A model generated the notes under the pieces. It made no database searches, was not told the origin of the DNA, and was given only the letters and a program-made list of their open reading frames with translations. Position numbers and translations under genes: made by a program. Shown here in pieces: positions 43,297 through 52,669 of a DNA stretch of 64,000 nucleotides (position 1 is the first letter of the stretch; each line of letters begins with the position of its first letter). The stretch comes from Jatrophihabitans_A lederbergiae (GTDB lineage: Bacteria > Actinomycetota > Actinomycetes > Mycobacteriales > Jatrophihabitantaceae): positions 186,001 through 250,000 of the forward strand of contig NZ_JAVREH010000002.1 of the NCBI RefSeq assembly GCF_031845305.1. Direction: 5' to 3'.

Positions 43297-44328
43297 GTGC
43301 GCGGTGTGCCTGACCTGACTCGGCCCACGGTGGGCGTGGTGATCGCCGCGTACAACGCCGAGCGGTGGTTGCCCGCCACGCTGGCCAGTCTGCGAGCGCA
43401 GACCTGGGGCCGCTGGCAGTGCGTCGTCGTCGACGACGGCTCTACCGACGGCACGCCGGAGGCAGTCCGGCAGGTGATGGCGTGCGATGACCGGGTCCGA
43501 CTACTCAGCCAACCGAACAGCGGCCTTTGCGCGGCTCGCAATGCCGGCATCGGCGCTCTCGACGTCGAGTGCAGATACGTCGGCTTTCTCGACAGTGACG
43601 ACCTGTACGAGCCGCAGACCTTGGAGTCCCTGGTCACGGCGCTGGAGCGGCGCCCGGACGCGGTGGGAGCGTACGGCCTCGCGGACTACGTTGACGAGCA
43701 CGGCGTACCGCTGCTACCAGGTCTGCACCCGAGCCGGCAGCGGCGGCGACACATCATCCGCGGCTGGCGGCTGGTCGCGGTGCCTGCCGAGGAGGACGCG
43801 ACGTTCGGCCTTGTGGTGGTCTATGGCCCGATCTGGCCGCCGGCGGTCGCCCTGCAGCGGCTCGGTGACGTGATAGCGGTCGGAGGCTTCGACGAGTCCT
43901 TTCCCAGTCAGGAAGATTGGGACTTCTACCTCCGGCTCACCCGGCGCGGCCCGTACGTCGCGCTGGACCGGCGACTGGCCTGGTATCGCCGGCACGGCAC
44001 CAACCTCACCTCCGACCACGCCACGAGCGTGTTCCATCAGGAGCGGGTTCGACGCAACGCCTTCGTATATCCCGACAACACCGCGGCCGAGATCCAGCTC
44101 GTCCGCCGCGCCTGGCGGCTGCTCGAAGCCAGGCAGGCCGCGGTGCTGCTACGCCACGCCGTGCGCTGCCTGGCGCAGCGGAGCTGGCACCGAGCGGCCG
44201 AGGCGGCGTTCGGCGCGCTCATCTGCCTGGCTCAGCAGCTACGCCCGGGGCCACCACCGGCCAGCACCTGGCGGGTGCGCTACACCCGTCCGGCCGAACT
44301 GCCGGGCGCGGTGCTCATCCCGCACTGA
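43297..44328 (+). CDS. Family 2 glycosyltransferase (copy A)
   Basis: This 343-residue GT-A enzyme has the nucleotide-sugar site VVIAAYNAERW and VVVDDGSTDGT (46-53), the DSDD metal site at 99-102, and the acceptor-side PSQEDWDFYLRL motif with the catalytic Asp. The C-terminal third is helical and basic. It is clearly paralogous to the glycosyltransferase at 56772-57818 (shared RRPDAVGA and DEHG blocks and the GWRL turn). A GTG three codons downstream is an alternative start. It should add one sugar of the repeat unit in the cytoplasm. Confidence 0.9.
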   Translation: MRGVPDLTRPTVGVVIAAYNAERWLPATLASLRAQTWGRWQCVVVDDGSTDGTPEAVRQVMACDDRVRLLSQPNSGLCAARNAGIGALDVECRYVGFLDSDDLYEPQTLESLVTALERRPDAVGAYGLADYVDEHGVPLLPGLHPSRQRRRHIIRGWRLVAVPAEEDATFGLVVVYGPIWPPAVALQRLGDVIAVGGFDESFPSQEDWDFYLRLTRRGPYVALDRRLAWYRRHGTNLTSDHATSVFHQERVRRNAFVYPDNTAAEIQLVRRAWRLLEARQAAVLLRHAVRCLAQRSWHRAAEAAFGALICLAQQLRPGPPPASTWRVRYTRPAELPGAVLIPH

Positions 44329-44357
44329 GCCGGGGCTGGGGCACCGCCGGCCGGGGC

Positions 44358-45593
44358 TCAGCGGCCGGCCGTGGGCCGCAGGACTTGTCCGAGCAACGCC
44401 CCGACCGCGTCCATCGTCGCCTGCGGACGGTAGCTGCGCTCGTAGAGAGCGCGCCCGGCTCCGGACAGCCGCTGCGCAAGCCCCGGCTCGTCCAGCACCC
44501 GGCACACCGAGGCGACGATCTGCTGCGGGGTGTCGCCGATCAGTAGCTGCTCGCCGTCGGTGGCATCGATTCCCTCGGCGCCGGCCACCGTGGACACCAC
44601 TGGCACCCCGTAGGCCAATGCCTCCACGATCTTGAGCCGGGTGCCACCGCCGAAGCGGATCGGCACCAGCACCGCGTGGGCGCGGGACAGCTCCTCGGCG
44701 ACCGAGTCGACAGGGCCCACCAGGTCGAGCCCCTCGATGTCGCCGAACTCCGCCAACCGGTCGGCCCGGCGGCCGACGAGCCGGATGCGGGCGCCCGGAA
44801 CAGCCTGTCGCAGCGGACCGAGCAGCTGAGTAGCGACGAAGCGCACGGCGTCGAGATTCTGATCCGTTCCGTAGTTGGCGATGACGGCCAGGGTGCACCG
44901 ACCCTGCGGCGCGTGCACGCGCACGTCGGCCGGTTCCGGATAGGTATTGGCAATGCTGTGCACCCGCGCGGCGGCGGCCGCGTCCTTCGGTGCCGCCTGA
45001 GCGATCAGGCGGCTGCGGTCCAACTCGCTGCACACCAGCACGGCATCCGCGGCGTGCACTGCCCGGCGCTGGATGTGGCCCCACATCGGGCGCTCGATCC
45101 GGCGCTGTACCCGGTCGGCCCACGGCAGCGCCGCGCTCCGCGGCAACGCCAGGAACCGGCTCAGCTTCTCGGTTTCTACATCGTCGCAGTCCACCACCAC
45201 GCGCGGCGCCCGCAGCGTCGAGCGCAGCCGCGCGAAGTGATCCAGGGCCCCGAACCAGATGAGGTCGTACCCACCGTCGCGTGCGGCCAGCCGGCGTTGC
45301 ACCCCCGGCCAGTCGTGAACGGCGATCTGCCACGGCGCCAGGTGGCGGATCAGATCCAGGCCCGCTCGAGCCGCAGGGCGCGGCGAGGCGGCGATCAACT
45401 GCCATCGGCCATCGACATCGGGTGGGATGGGCCGGGCTGCCGGATCGGCGTCGGCGAAGAGCACCACGACATCGACGTCACAGTGTTCGGCGACCGCTCG
45501 CACCATGGACGCGGCGCGCAGTCGCTTGCCGGCGTCCACCGGCCAGGCCACGTCCGCCAGGGTCATCAGCACGCGTGCGCGGTGTTCAGGCAT
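44358..45593 (-). CDS. Family 4 glycosyltransferase
   Basis: This 411-residue GT-B enzyme has an N-terminal domain with PVDAGKRLRAASMVRAVA, typical of sugar-transferring GT4 enzymes, and a C-terminal donor domain with LAVIANYGTDQNLDAV. The E-x7-E region follows in RFGGGTRLKIVEALAYGVPV. It is the last gene of the six-gene minus-strand operon and overlaps the flippase gene by eight bases. The donor and acceptor sugars are unknown. Confidence 0.88.
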   Translation of the reverse strand: MPEHRARVLMTLADVAWPVDAGKRLRAASMVRAVAEHCDVDVVVLFADADPAARPIPPDVDGRWQLIAASPRPAARAGLDLIRHLAPWQIAVHDWPGVQRRLAARDGGYDLIWFGALDHFARLRSTLRAPRVVVDCDDVETEKLSRFLALPRSAALPWADRVQRRIERPMWGHIQRRAVHAADAVLVCSELDRSRLIAQAAPKDAAAAARVHSIANTYPEPADVRVHAPQGRCTLAVIANYGTDQNLDAVRFVATQLLGPLRQAVPGARIRLVGRRADRLAEFGDIEGLDLVGPVDSVAEELSRAHAVLVPIRFGGGTRLKIVEALAYGVPVVSTVAGAEGIDATDGEQLLIGDTPQQIVASVCRVLDEPGLAQRLSGAGRALYERSYRPQATMDAVGALLGQVLRPTAGR

Positions 45594-47277
45594 GCTCTCG
45601 CTCGTCTCGCCGGTAGTCGGGCCCGCGTTTCGTCAGAGTTGCGAGTCGGGCCGCGGCGACGCGCCACGCCGCGGCGGGGCCGAGCAGTACCACGGCGAAC
45701 ACGACCAATCCGGGTACTGCCACCACGCCGGCTTCCAACAGGCCGAGCGGCCCCTGCGTGAACAGCGGCCACGCCGCCAGCTCCAGCAGTACGGTGACGG
45801 CCGCGGCGAGTACCGAGGCCGGCCATGGCACGTCGGCCAGGAAGCTCGGCACGGTTGCGGACAAACGGGACCGGACGATGTGCAACAGGTACAGGCTGCC
45901 GACCAGCTGGCCGGCGGCCGTGGCGCCCACCACGCCGAGCACTCCGAAGGGAACCACCAGTGCCAGCGTTAGTACCAGGTTCACCAGCACGGACACCAGT
46001 CCGTAGTGAGCCTCGAGTTCGGGATGTCCGACGGTCTGGCAGTACACGGTCATCATGCCCGCCCACAGCCGGAAGAGGTACCCCACCAGCAGGACGACGG
46101 CGACCACCCCGGCGAGCCGGAAGCCCGGCCCGAGCCACTGGGTCACCCCGAAGTAGGCCGCGCCGGCGGCCACGGCGATCCAGCCGGAGCAGGCCTGCAC
46201 CCACCAGCGCTGCAGCTGCCGGAACTGCTCCAGTACGGCCTCGGAGCCGCGCTCGCCGTAGGTGCGGCCGAGCATGGACGCCGCGGGCGAGATCGCATTC
46301 CACGGCAGGGACCGCAGCTGCGAGGCGAAATTGCGCCCGGAACTGTAGAACGTCACACTCTGGACGTTGAGGAAGCCACCGATGATCATGGAGTCCGACT
46401 GGAGATTGATCAGATCGCTGAGACCCGCCACCTGGGCTCGGCTGGCATACCGCAGAAAGTCCGCCATGTCGCGCCGTGACAGGAACCGCATGAGCGAGAG
46501 CGAGAGGTAGCGGCGGGCGGCCACCGCCAGTACCAGGGTGGACAGGCCGGTCTGCACCAGCAGGGTCGCCGCGATGCCGCGCAATCCCCATCCGTTGTGC
46601 ACGGCGAGGACCACCCCGACGGCGTATACGCCGTACTGCCCGACGGTGGTCAGGCTGGACACGGCGAAGCGCTGCCGGGCGTTGAGGATCGCGGCGAACA
46701 CACCGCGCAGCAGCTCCAGGGCGATGACGATGCCCAGCGCGCGCAGCAGGAACTGCCCCTCGGAGCGCAGCGGGTCCGAGATCCGGAACAGCGACAGCAG
46801 CACCGGAGCCAGCACCGCCAGCACGCCGGCCATCACCGTGCCGAGCACCAGCACCGCTGCGGTGAGGCTCAGACACAGCCGACTCGTCGAACGGCGGTCC
46901 TCGGCACCGGCGTACACGGCGAAGTAACGCTGCGAGGAGGAGTACAGGCCGCCGTCGAACGTACCCAGGAAGTCGGCGATGCTGGTGGCCAGGATGTACA
47001 GCCCGAACCTGCCGATGCCGAGCCCGTGGATCACGAACGGCGTCAGGACCAGGTTGACCGCCAGCGGCGCCAGCTGCGCCCCGGTATTCCAGCCACCGCC
47101 TCTGAGCAAGGCGGCCGCCGATCTGCGCGGCGCCTCCGGCGTGGCTGAGGCGAGCGGGTCGGCCACCGGCTGAGCGTCGCCGGGTCCATCCTCCGTGACC
47201 GGTTCGCCGATGCTCTCGCTCGATTCGGTCGGATCGCCGATCGATCCGGCCGTGCCGGGGCGTTGCGCGCCGGTCAC
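45586..47277 (-). CDS. Wzx-type polysaccharide flippase
   Basis: This 563-residue protein has an approximately 70-residue disordered, acidic N-terminus, then about 14 hydrophobic helices starting GGGWNTGAQLAPLAVNLVL. RFGLYILATSIADF and QSDSMIIGGFLNVQSVTFYS resemble MATE/Wzx polysaccharide exporters. It would flip undecaprenyl-linked repeat units across the membrane. The GTG start overlaps the upstream stop as GTGA. The long soluble N-terminus is unusual for Wzx. Confidence 0.88.
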   Translation of the reverse strand: MTGAQRPGTAGSIGDPTESSESIGEPVTEDGPGDAQPVADPLASATPEAPRRSAAALLRGGGWNTGAQLAPLAVNLVLTPFVIHGLGIGRFGLYILATSIADFLGTFDGGLYSSSQRYFAVYAGAEDRRSTSRLCLSLTAAVLVLGTVMAGVLAVLAPVLLSLFRISDPLRSEGQFLLRALGIVIALELLRGVFAAILNARQRFAVSSLTTVGQYGVYAVGVVLAVHNGWGLRGIAATLLVQTGLSTLVLAVAARRYLSLSLMRFLSRRDMADFLRYASRAQVAGLSDLINLQSDSMIIGGFLNVQSVTFYSSGRNFASQLRSLPWNAISPAASMLGRTYGERGSEAVLEQFRQLQRWWVQACSGWIAVAAGAAYFGVTQWLGPGFRLAGVVAVVLLVGYLFRLWAGMMTVYCQTVGHPELEAHYGLVSVLVNLVLTLALVVPFGVLGVVGATAAGQLVGSLYLLHIVRSRLSATVPSFLADVPWPASVLAAAVTVLLELAAWPLFTQGPLGLLEAGVVAVPGLVVFAVVLLGPAAAWRVAAARLATLTKRGPDYRRDEREHA

Positions 47278-48425
47278 GAGCCGCTCCCCGACATCCGCCT
47301 GCTCCGAACGGCCTGGTTCACCGCGCTGACGCTGTCCTCGGCGACGTTGTGCCACGTGCGGGCGTTCCAGGTGCGGGCCTCCCAGGTCCGGCTGGTATGC
47401 GGGCGCTGAACGCGTCGGACGGCGCCGAAGGCGGCAACCGTCGACGCCACCCATCGGTCCACCGCCAGGGGCGGCAGCACTGCCAGCGCGCGGCCCGCGG
47501 CCACCTCCTGCAGCGCGGCGTCGTCGGAGACGATCACCGGTGCGCCGAAGTCCAGCGCCTCGGCCGCCGGTAGACCGAAGCCCTCGGCCAGGCTCGGGCA
47601 CAGCACCACGTCGGCGTACTCGTAGGCCCACCGCAGCTCGGCATCCGCGACGTGGCCCAACGGCACCACAGCGCCGGCCGTGACCAGCTGCTCGTAGGCC
47701 TCGCCGACGTCGGTGGCGCCCCAGTTCGGCGGGCCGGCGATCGCCAGGGCCACCTCGGGCAACTGCTCGTGGATCTTGCACCACGCCGCGATGACGGTGC
47801 GCAGGTTCTTGCGTGGAGAGGAGTCTCCGACCACGAGGGCGAACCGCCGGCCGGCCAGGGCCGCTATCGGCCGGGCGGTCGCCGCCCGCAGCGACTCCGA
47901 CGTCGCCAGGTGCACGACGGCCGCCCGCTGCTCCGCCCCGGGGACCTGTGCCTTCAACCGCTGCCGGGTGGCCTCGCTGACGCAGAGCAACAGGTCGGCG
48001 TCACGAATGGAGGCTCGGTATGACGGGGGCAGCAGCAGCCGCTTGGCACGTCCGAAGTCAGCGCCGCGGTCTAACAGCAGCATGTCGTGGACGGTCAGCA
48101 CCCGCAACGCCGTGGAGCGAGCGGGCACCAGATGCTTGATTCCGTGCACCACGTCGGGGTCGCGGCGCAGGCCGGTCAGCGGCGCATGGCGTTCGACGAC
48201 GGACAGCAGTGGCACCGGAGCGTTCGGCACCGTGCTGACCCGGGCCGAGCTACCGACCAGGTCGGCGACGGTATCGGCAGCGGCGCGCGTGGTCAGCGCG
48301 GACACGATCACGTCCTCGCGTTGGGCCAGCGCCCGGATGAGCTCCGTCGTGTACCGGACAACGCCGCCCAGACTGCCTCCGGGTGGTACCTGGGTGGCGA
48401 TGACCGTCCATCTGAGTGGGGTCAT
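47274..48425 (-). CDS. Family 4 glycosyltransferase
   Basis: This 383-residue GT-B enzyme has GGSLGGVVRYTTELIRAL in the N-terminal domain, VVGDSSPRKNLRTVIAAW in the donor domain and the signature CPSLAEGFGLPAAEALDFG. The C-terminus ends with a short repeat of RTWEARTWNARTWH. The ATG at 48425 overlaps the upstream polymerase stop as ATGA. It probably adds a sugar to the lipid-linked repeat unit. Confidence 0.9.
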   Translation of the reverse strand: MTPLRWTVIATQVPPGGSLGGVVRYTTELIRALAQREDVIVSALTTRAAADTVADLVGSSARVSTVPNAPVPLLSVVERHAPLTGLRRDPDVVHGIKHLVPARSTALRVLTVHDMLLLDRGADFGRAKRLLLPPSYRASIRDADLLLCVSEATRQRLKAQVPGAEQRAAVVHLATSESLRAATARPIAALAGRRFALVVGDSSPRKNLRTVIAAWCKIHEQLPEVALAIAGPPNWGATDVGEAYEQLVTAGAVVPLGHVADAELRWAYEYADVVLCPSLAEGFGLPAAEALDFGAPVIVSDDAALQEVAAGRALAVLPPLAVDRWVASTVAAFGAVRRVQRPHTSRTWEARTWNARTWHNVAEDSVSAVNQAVRSRRMSGSGS

Positions 48426-49786
48426 GAGCCGGCCGTCCGAGCCGGCAGGGACCGCGCGCCGGCTTTTCCGGCCTGCAGCATCGCCGCCGCGGTGACCAGC
48501 AGGAAGACGTAAGCCGGAAACACCCGGCCCTGCGTCCAGTACAGGTAGCGGGGCAGCTCCAGCAGGCCGGTGAACAGTACTGGATAGACCAGCAGGCCGA
48601 CCGGGCCGGCCGCCTGCCAGCTGCGGTAGGCCAGCCCGATGAGCACGCCCGCGACAAGGAAGAACACGATGCCGCCGATCGTGCCGAGGTCCACGGTCGG
48701 CACGGCCAGGCCACCGGGATTGTTGAACTCCGGATTGCCGCGCTGAGCCAGCACCCTGTTCAACAGCGCCGTTCCGTTCTGGCCACTGAGCCGGAAATAG
48801 AGCTTGAGTTGGGCCACCCCGGGAGCGGTCCAGACAGCCTCGAAGGTGTTGTAGGGCAGCCGGTTGGGATCTCTGGGCTCGGCGAGCTGCAGGGCGCCGT
48901 TGTTGTAGGACGTCGCGTAGTAGCCGGCCAGCCGGTTCACCACGAACTGCGGAAAGGACAGCGTCGTGCGTGAACGGTAGAACACCCAGCTTCGCGAGTA
49001 CTCGAACGCTCCGAAGACGACCAGCAGCACGGGCAGCGCGAAGACCGGCAGCAGTGGCAGCCAGCCGCCACGGCGCGGGCGCTGGCGTAGCCGGGCCGCG
49101 CCGATCGCGATCAACGGCACCACGAGTTCGAGCAATGCCAGCCGCTCGGTGAGCAGGTACGCCCGCAGCAGCCCCAGCACGAGCACGATGGTGAGCCGCC
49201 GGACGAGGTGGGAAGACCTGCCGTGACACAGCAGCAATCCGGCCACCACGACGTAGGCGATGCCGATCTGGGTCAAGCTGGTGACCCCGGCCACCGGTGC
49301 GAAGACCGACTTGAGCGTGCCGGTGTAGTTGTTCTGGGAGGTGATCGCGTGCAGCAGCAATGCCGGCCGGGCGCCGCGAGCGACCCCGAGAGCTCCCAGC
49401 AGCAGGTAACCCAGCACGGTGAGCCGGTAGGCGATGATCTCGGCGCCCCGCAGCACCCGCAGCTGGGGGGATGGCAGCGTGGGCCAATCGCGCCGGCCAC
49501 GCCGCGCATCCAGGGCCGACACCACAAGCGTTCCGATCACCAGCGCCGCGGCAGAGACCAGGAACAGCTCGGCCTGGCCCACCCCGATCACCCTGGGGAC
49601 CTTGTAGAAGAGCCGGTAGTCGCTGTCGGGTATCTGCACGGCGGTCAGCAGTGACAGCGGGACGACCAGCAGCAGGCTGCCGGCCGGCGAGAGCCACCAC
49701 AGCGCGCTAGGACGCGGCACCACGCGAACCGGCTGTGCCGAGGCTTCTCGTGACGGCTCGGCACTGCGCGTCAGGAGGGGGGCCAT
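48422..49786 (-). CDS. Wzy-like polysaccharide polymerase
   Basis: This 454-residue protein has about ten or more membrane helices and long extracellular loops, the largest rich in Asn, Gln and Arg (RLAGYYATSYNNGALQLAEP). Topology and position between a chain-length protein and a flippase fit an O-antigen-type polymerase. Wzy proteins share little sequence, so the call rests on topology and context. The ATG at 49786 overlaps the upstream glycosyltransferase by 16 bases. Confidence 0.75.
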   Translation of the reverse strand: MAPLLTRSAEPSREASAQPVRVVPRPSALWWLSPAGSLLLVVPLSLLTAVQIPDSDYRLFYKVPRVIGVGQAELFLVSAAALVIGTLVVSALDARRGRRDWPTLPSPQLRVLRGAEIIAYRLTVLGYLLLGALGVARGARPALLLHAITSQNNYTGTLKSVFAPVAGVTSLTQIGIAYVVVAGLLLCHGRSSHLVRRLTIVLVLGLLRAYLLTERLALLELVVPLIAIGAARLRQRPRRGGWLPLLPVFALPVLLVVFGAFEYSRSWVFYRSRTTLSFPQFVVNRLAGYYATSYNNGALQLAEPRDPNRLPYNTFEAVWTAPGVAQLKLYFRLSGQNGTALLNRVLAQRGNPEFNNPGGLAVPTVDLGTIGGIVFFLVAGVLIGLAYRSWQAAGPVGLLVYPVLFTGLLELPRYLYWTQGRVFPAYVFLLVTAAAMLQAGKAGARSLPARTAGS

Positions 49787-50673
49787 GCGGAGTCGGCAGC
49801 TCGGTGCAGCGACTTCGGTTCCACGTCGCGGAAACCGGCGATGTTGCCGCGCAGCCAGGCGAGGTCGGCTGCCGCCAAGGTCCGGTCGCCACGTGCCGCG
49901 CGTACCGAAGCGGCGGCCAGCTTGCGGGCGCAGTAGTAGGCCAGCTGCGGGCGAGACAGCCGGCGCTTGCGCCACAGGTGGCCCTGGCCGCACCCGTATT
50001 TGAGCATCTTCGTGACGAACGCCTGGTCCGGCTGGTCGCGTGGCTCGTCCTGTCGGACGAGCAGGGCGGGGTCGTAGGGAACCGAACCGCCGGCTTCGAT
50101 GACCCGTAGCAGCAGGTCCGACTCCTCGCACGCGCCGTACCAGGACGGCGACCCGACGCCCATGTCCTCGTCGAACGGACCGACCTTGTCGAGCCAGGAC
50201 CGGTCGAAGAACATCGTGCTCATGATGCTCGTCCGCAGGAAGTTCCGGGCGGTCACCAGACCGGGCCGATGCTGCCAGCGCAGCATCGACGGCCGGCCGT
50301 CGGCCGTGACCTGCCTGCCACAGAGGCCGGCGAATGCGTCGCCGGTGCGAAATGCCTTGATCACCCGGCCCAGGGTGTCCTCGGGATACCAGGCGTCGTC
50401 GTCGGGAAAGGCCACCAGTGGGGCCGTGGTCAGGGCAAGGCCGGTGTTGCGCCCGAGCGAGGCACCGGGTGCCGAGGTGGCGGACCGGACGGTCATCGAC
50501 CAGTTCCGCTCGTCCAGTACGGCGGCGCAGCGGCCGTCATCGCTCTGGTCGACCACGACGAGCTCGACCGACCGGGCGACTGTGCTTTTCTCGACGGACT
50601 CCATCAGCCGGCGAAAGGGGTCACGGCGGCCGATCGTGCTGACGACTACCGCCAGTTCCGGAGCCACCGTCAT
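49771..50673 (-). CDS. Family 2 glycosyltransferase
   Basis: This 300-residue GT-A enzyme has AVVVSTIGRRDPFRRLMESV, the acidic motif PDDDAWYPED and the catalytic-side segment GACEESDLLLRVIEAGG. MVAPELA-like short N-termini and a basic C-terminus are ordinary for the family. Its ATG overlaps the stop of the chain-length gene as ATGA (50670-50673). The specificity is unknown. Confidence 0.88.
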   Translation of the reverse strand: MTVAPELAVVVSTIGRRDPFRRLMESVEKSTVARSVELVVVDQSDDGRCAAVLDERNWSMTVRSATSAPGASLGRNTGLALTTAPLVAFPDDDAWYPEDTLGRVIKAFRTGDAFAGLCGRQVTADGRPSMLRWQHRPGLVTARNFLRTSIMSTMFFDRSWLDKVGPFDEDMGVGSPSWYGACEESDLLLRVIEAGGSVPYDPALLVRQDEPRDQPDQAFVTKMLKYGCGQGHLWRKRRLSRPQLAYYCARKLAAASVRAARGDRTLAAADLAWLRGNIAGFRDVEPKSLHRAADSAWPPS

Positions 50674-52355
50674 ACCCCGCCGTCCTCAGGTCGAACGCCA
50701 CCGATCGAACTGGACTCGCCCGCTCGAATCGCGTGCGATCTGGTCGAGGCCGATGCATGCACGCGAGGCTCGTCCGAGTCCGACAGAAGCTGTGCGATGG
50801 AGCTCTCCGGTGCGTCCCGGTGGCGGCGCCACAGGGCCATCCCGCGCGGGGCGTCGTTGAGGACCGCACCAGCGAACCGGGTGCCCCGTGCCCGGAACAA
50901 CTCGGCGGCGCTGAGCACCTCGGCCGGTCGCGAACTGCCTCTGCCCACCACCAGCGCGGTGACCGCGCCGCCGGCCGCGCAGTCGAGGGCAAGGTCGGAG
51001 TCGCTCAGCGCCGGAGCGTCGATGACCACCTGCCAACCGGCCGCGGTCGCCCGGCGCGAGACGTCGGAGAGCAGGCCCGACCGCGTCGATGGCAGCACCC
51101 CCCGCAGTCCCTCGGATTCCTGACGGCCGGGCAGCAACCACACACCGGGGACGGTGCTCGGCATCGGCTCGCCGAGCAGTCGCACCGTCTCACCCAGCAG
51201 CTCCGGGGGCCGGACGGTACCCGCGGCCGTGCCGGTTGCCGCATCGAGTCGGCGCCGCCGCGAGCCGTTGGCGATCTCGGCGGCGAGTACCAGCAACACC
51301 GGACCGCGTTCGGTCAGCCCGCCGGCGATCGTTGCCGCGACAAAACTCGCTCCGACGCCCGGGGTCGCCGCGACCACGATGATCGGCTCGGCACCTTCGG
51401 TGGAATTGCCGCTGAGCCGGGCGGCGAGCAACCTGCCCGGGCCGCCTCGCCAGGCTGCGGGGTTCCGCCGGCCGCGCGCAGACCGGCGCTCCACCACCGG
51501 CAGTAGGACCGGCACGCCGAGGCTCGCGAGATCGCCTACCGTCCGGATCCGCGACGTCGCGCGCCGCAGCCCGATCATCAGCGCAAGGCCGAGCAGCGCC
51601 CCGAGGATGGCGCCGCCGACGAGGTCCTTGACCGTCGGTGACAGCGAACTGCGCGAGAGGGACGCCGGGGACAGTACCGTCACCAGCCGGTTCACCTGCG
51701 GCAGCGCCAGCTTCAACGAGCTGTCCACCCCGAGGAGTCGTTCGTACTCGGTTTCCTGCGCGGTCTCGGAGGGGGTCAGCCCGGGCGCCAGCTGCGCGGC
51801 CGCGAGGCTGGAACGAACGTCCGAGATCTGGGTCTCCAGTGACTTCACCGAGCTGTTGAGCTCCGCGGTGAGCTGCTGGCTGCGCAGCTTGGCATACGCG
51901 GAGGCCGTTGCGGAAGCCACGGACAGGGCCTGCTGTGCACTGCCCGCCGTTGCCGTCACCTGCACGACATAGCTCTGGCCGATCTGGACCGAGGACACGT
52001 CGGGGCTCGAGGACAGCTTCAGTTGCCGCTGGACCTGGGCCGCCAGCCTGCTTCCGTTGAGGACCACCAACTGGCTCTGGATGTAGGAGGTCGCGTCCAA
52101 CGTGGGGGAGTTCTGGCCCTGAGCGGAGTTCACGATGGTGTCGGGCAGCACCGAGAGCGCCGTCGTCGCCCGGTAGGACGCGGGCCTGTGGGCTCCGTAG
52201 AGACCGCCGACCAGCGCACCGAGCACCAGCCCCAGGACGAGGCCGGCGGCCAACGGGCACCAGCGCCGCCGGCCGCCGTCGATGCGGTCGCTGTCGAGCT
52301 GCAACGGCTCATATGTGTGGTTCTCGTATGTGTGATTGATGCGTGCCTCGTCCAT
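50670..52355 (-). CDS. Wzz-type chain-length protein fused to a degenerate BY-kinase-like domain
   Basis: The ATG at 52355 has AGGAGG nine bases upstream and gives 561 residues. Helices at about 34-54 and 244-263 flank an extracytoplasmic coiled Wzz region, as in actinobacterial capsule co-polymerases. The cytoplasmic half keeps the shape of a bacterial tyrosine kinase, but its Walker A reads AATPGVGASF (329-338), so the essential Lys and Ser/Thr are replaced. WQVVIDAPALSDSDLAL matches the Walker B region. No C-terminal tyrosine cluster is visible. It may regulate chain length without kinase activity. It is the first gene of the coupled six-gene operon. Confidence 0.85.
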   Translation of the reverse strand: MDEARINHTYENHTYEPLQLDSDRIDGGRRRWCPLAAGLVLGLVLGALVGGLYGAHRPASYRATTALSVLPDTIVNSAQGQNSPTLDATSYIQSQLVVLNGSRLAAQVQRQLKLSSSPDVSSVQIGQSYVVQVTATAGSAQQALSVASATASAYAKLRSQQLTAELNSSVKSLETQISDVRSSLAAAQLAPGLTPSETAQETEYERLLGVDSSLKLALPQVNRLVTVLSPASLSRSSLSPTVKDLVGGAILGALLGLALMIGLRRATSRIRTVGDLASLGVPVLLPVVERRSARGRRNPAAWRGGPGRLLAARLSGNSTEGAEPIIVVAATPGVGASFVAATIAGGLTERGPVLLVLAAEIANGSRRRRLDAATGTAAGTVRPPELLGETVRLLGEPMPSTVPGVWLLPGRQESEGLRGVLPSTRSGLLSDVSRRATAAGWQVVIDAPALSDSDLALDCAAGGAVTALVVGRGSSRPAEVLSAAELFRARGTRFAGAVLNDAPRGMALWRRHRDAPESSIAQLLSDSDEPRVHASASTRSHAIRAGESSSIGGVRPEDGGV

Positions 52356-52669
52356 ACGAAGAAGTACCTCCTGAATTCCACGGGGCAGGCGCCGCAGCTG
52401 AACGTCCACTCTCAGGTCGAATGTAGGGTCACGCAAATCTGAACTTGGCTCGCAACCGAACTTCTTCCGGCGGGACGACGGTAGTTCTCAGCACCGGCCA
52501 GCTGCGACTTTACCAGCGGGAGCCGCGACTTCTTAACGCAAACAAAGCAAGCCTCTCCGTACCAGTCAATACTGGCTGTCCATCACCGGACCGGGACGAA
52601 ACCTGGCGGACCCAGTAAATTCATCCGGACGCTCCGTCCCGACTCGGTTCGGTGCCGTACCTTCGATCC
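52356..52669. promoter_or_regulatory. Divergent control region of the exopolysaccharide locus
   Basis: These 314 bases lie between the minus-strand operon and the plus-strand beta-helix lipoprotein gene and are clearly less GC-rich than their surroundings. They hold the AGGAGG site of the chain-length gene and GACTTCTTAACGC at 52527-52539, which matches a site upstream of the other beta-helix gene at 12 of 13 positions. A TACATT on the minus strand (52419-52424) could be a -10 box. Promoters for both directions must lie here, but none is convincing. Confidence 0.45.
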
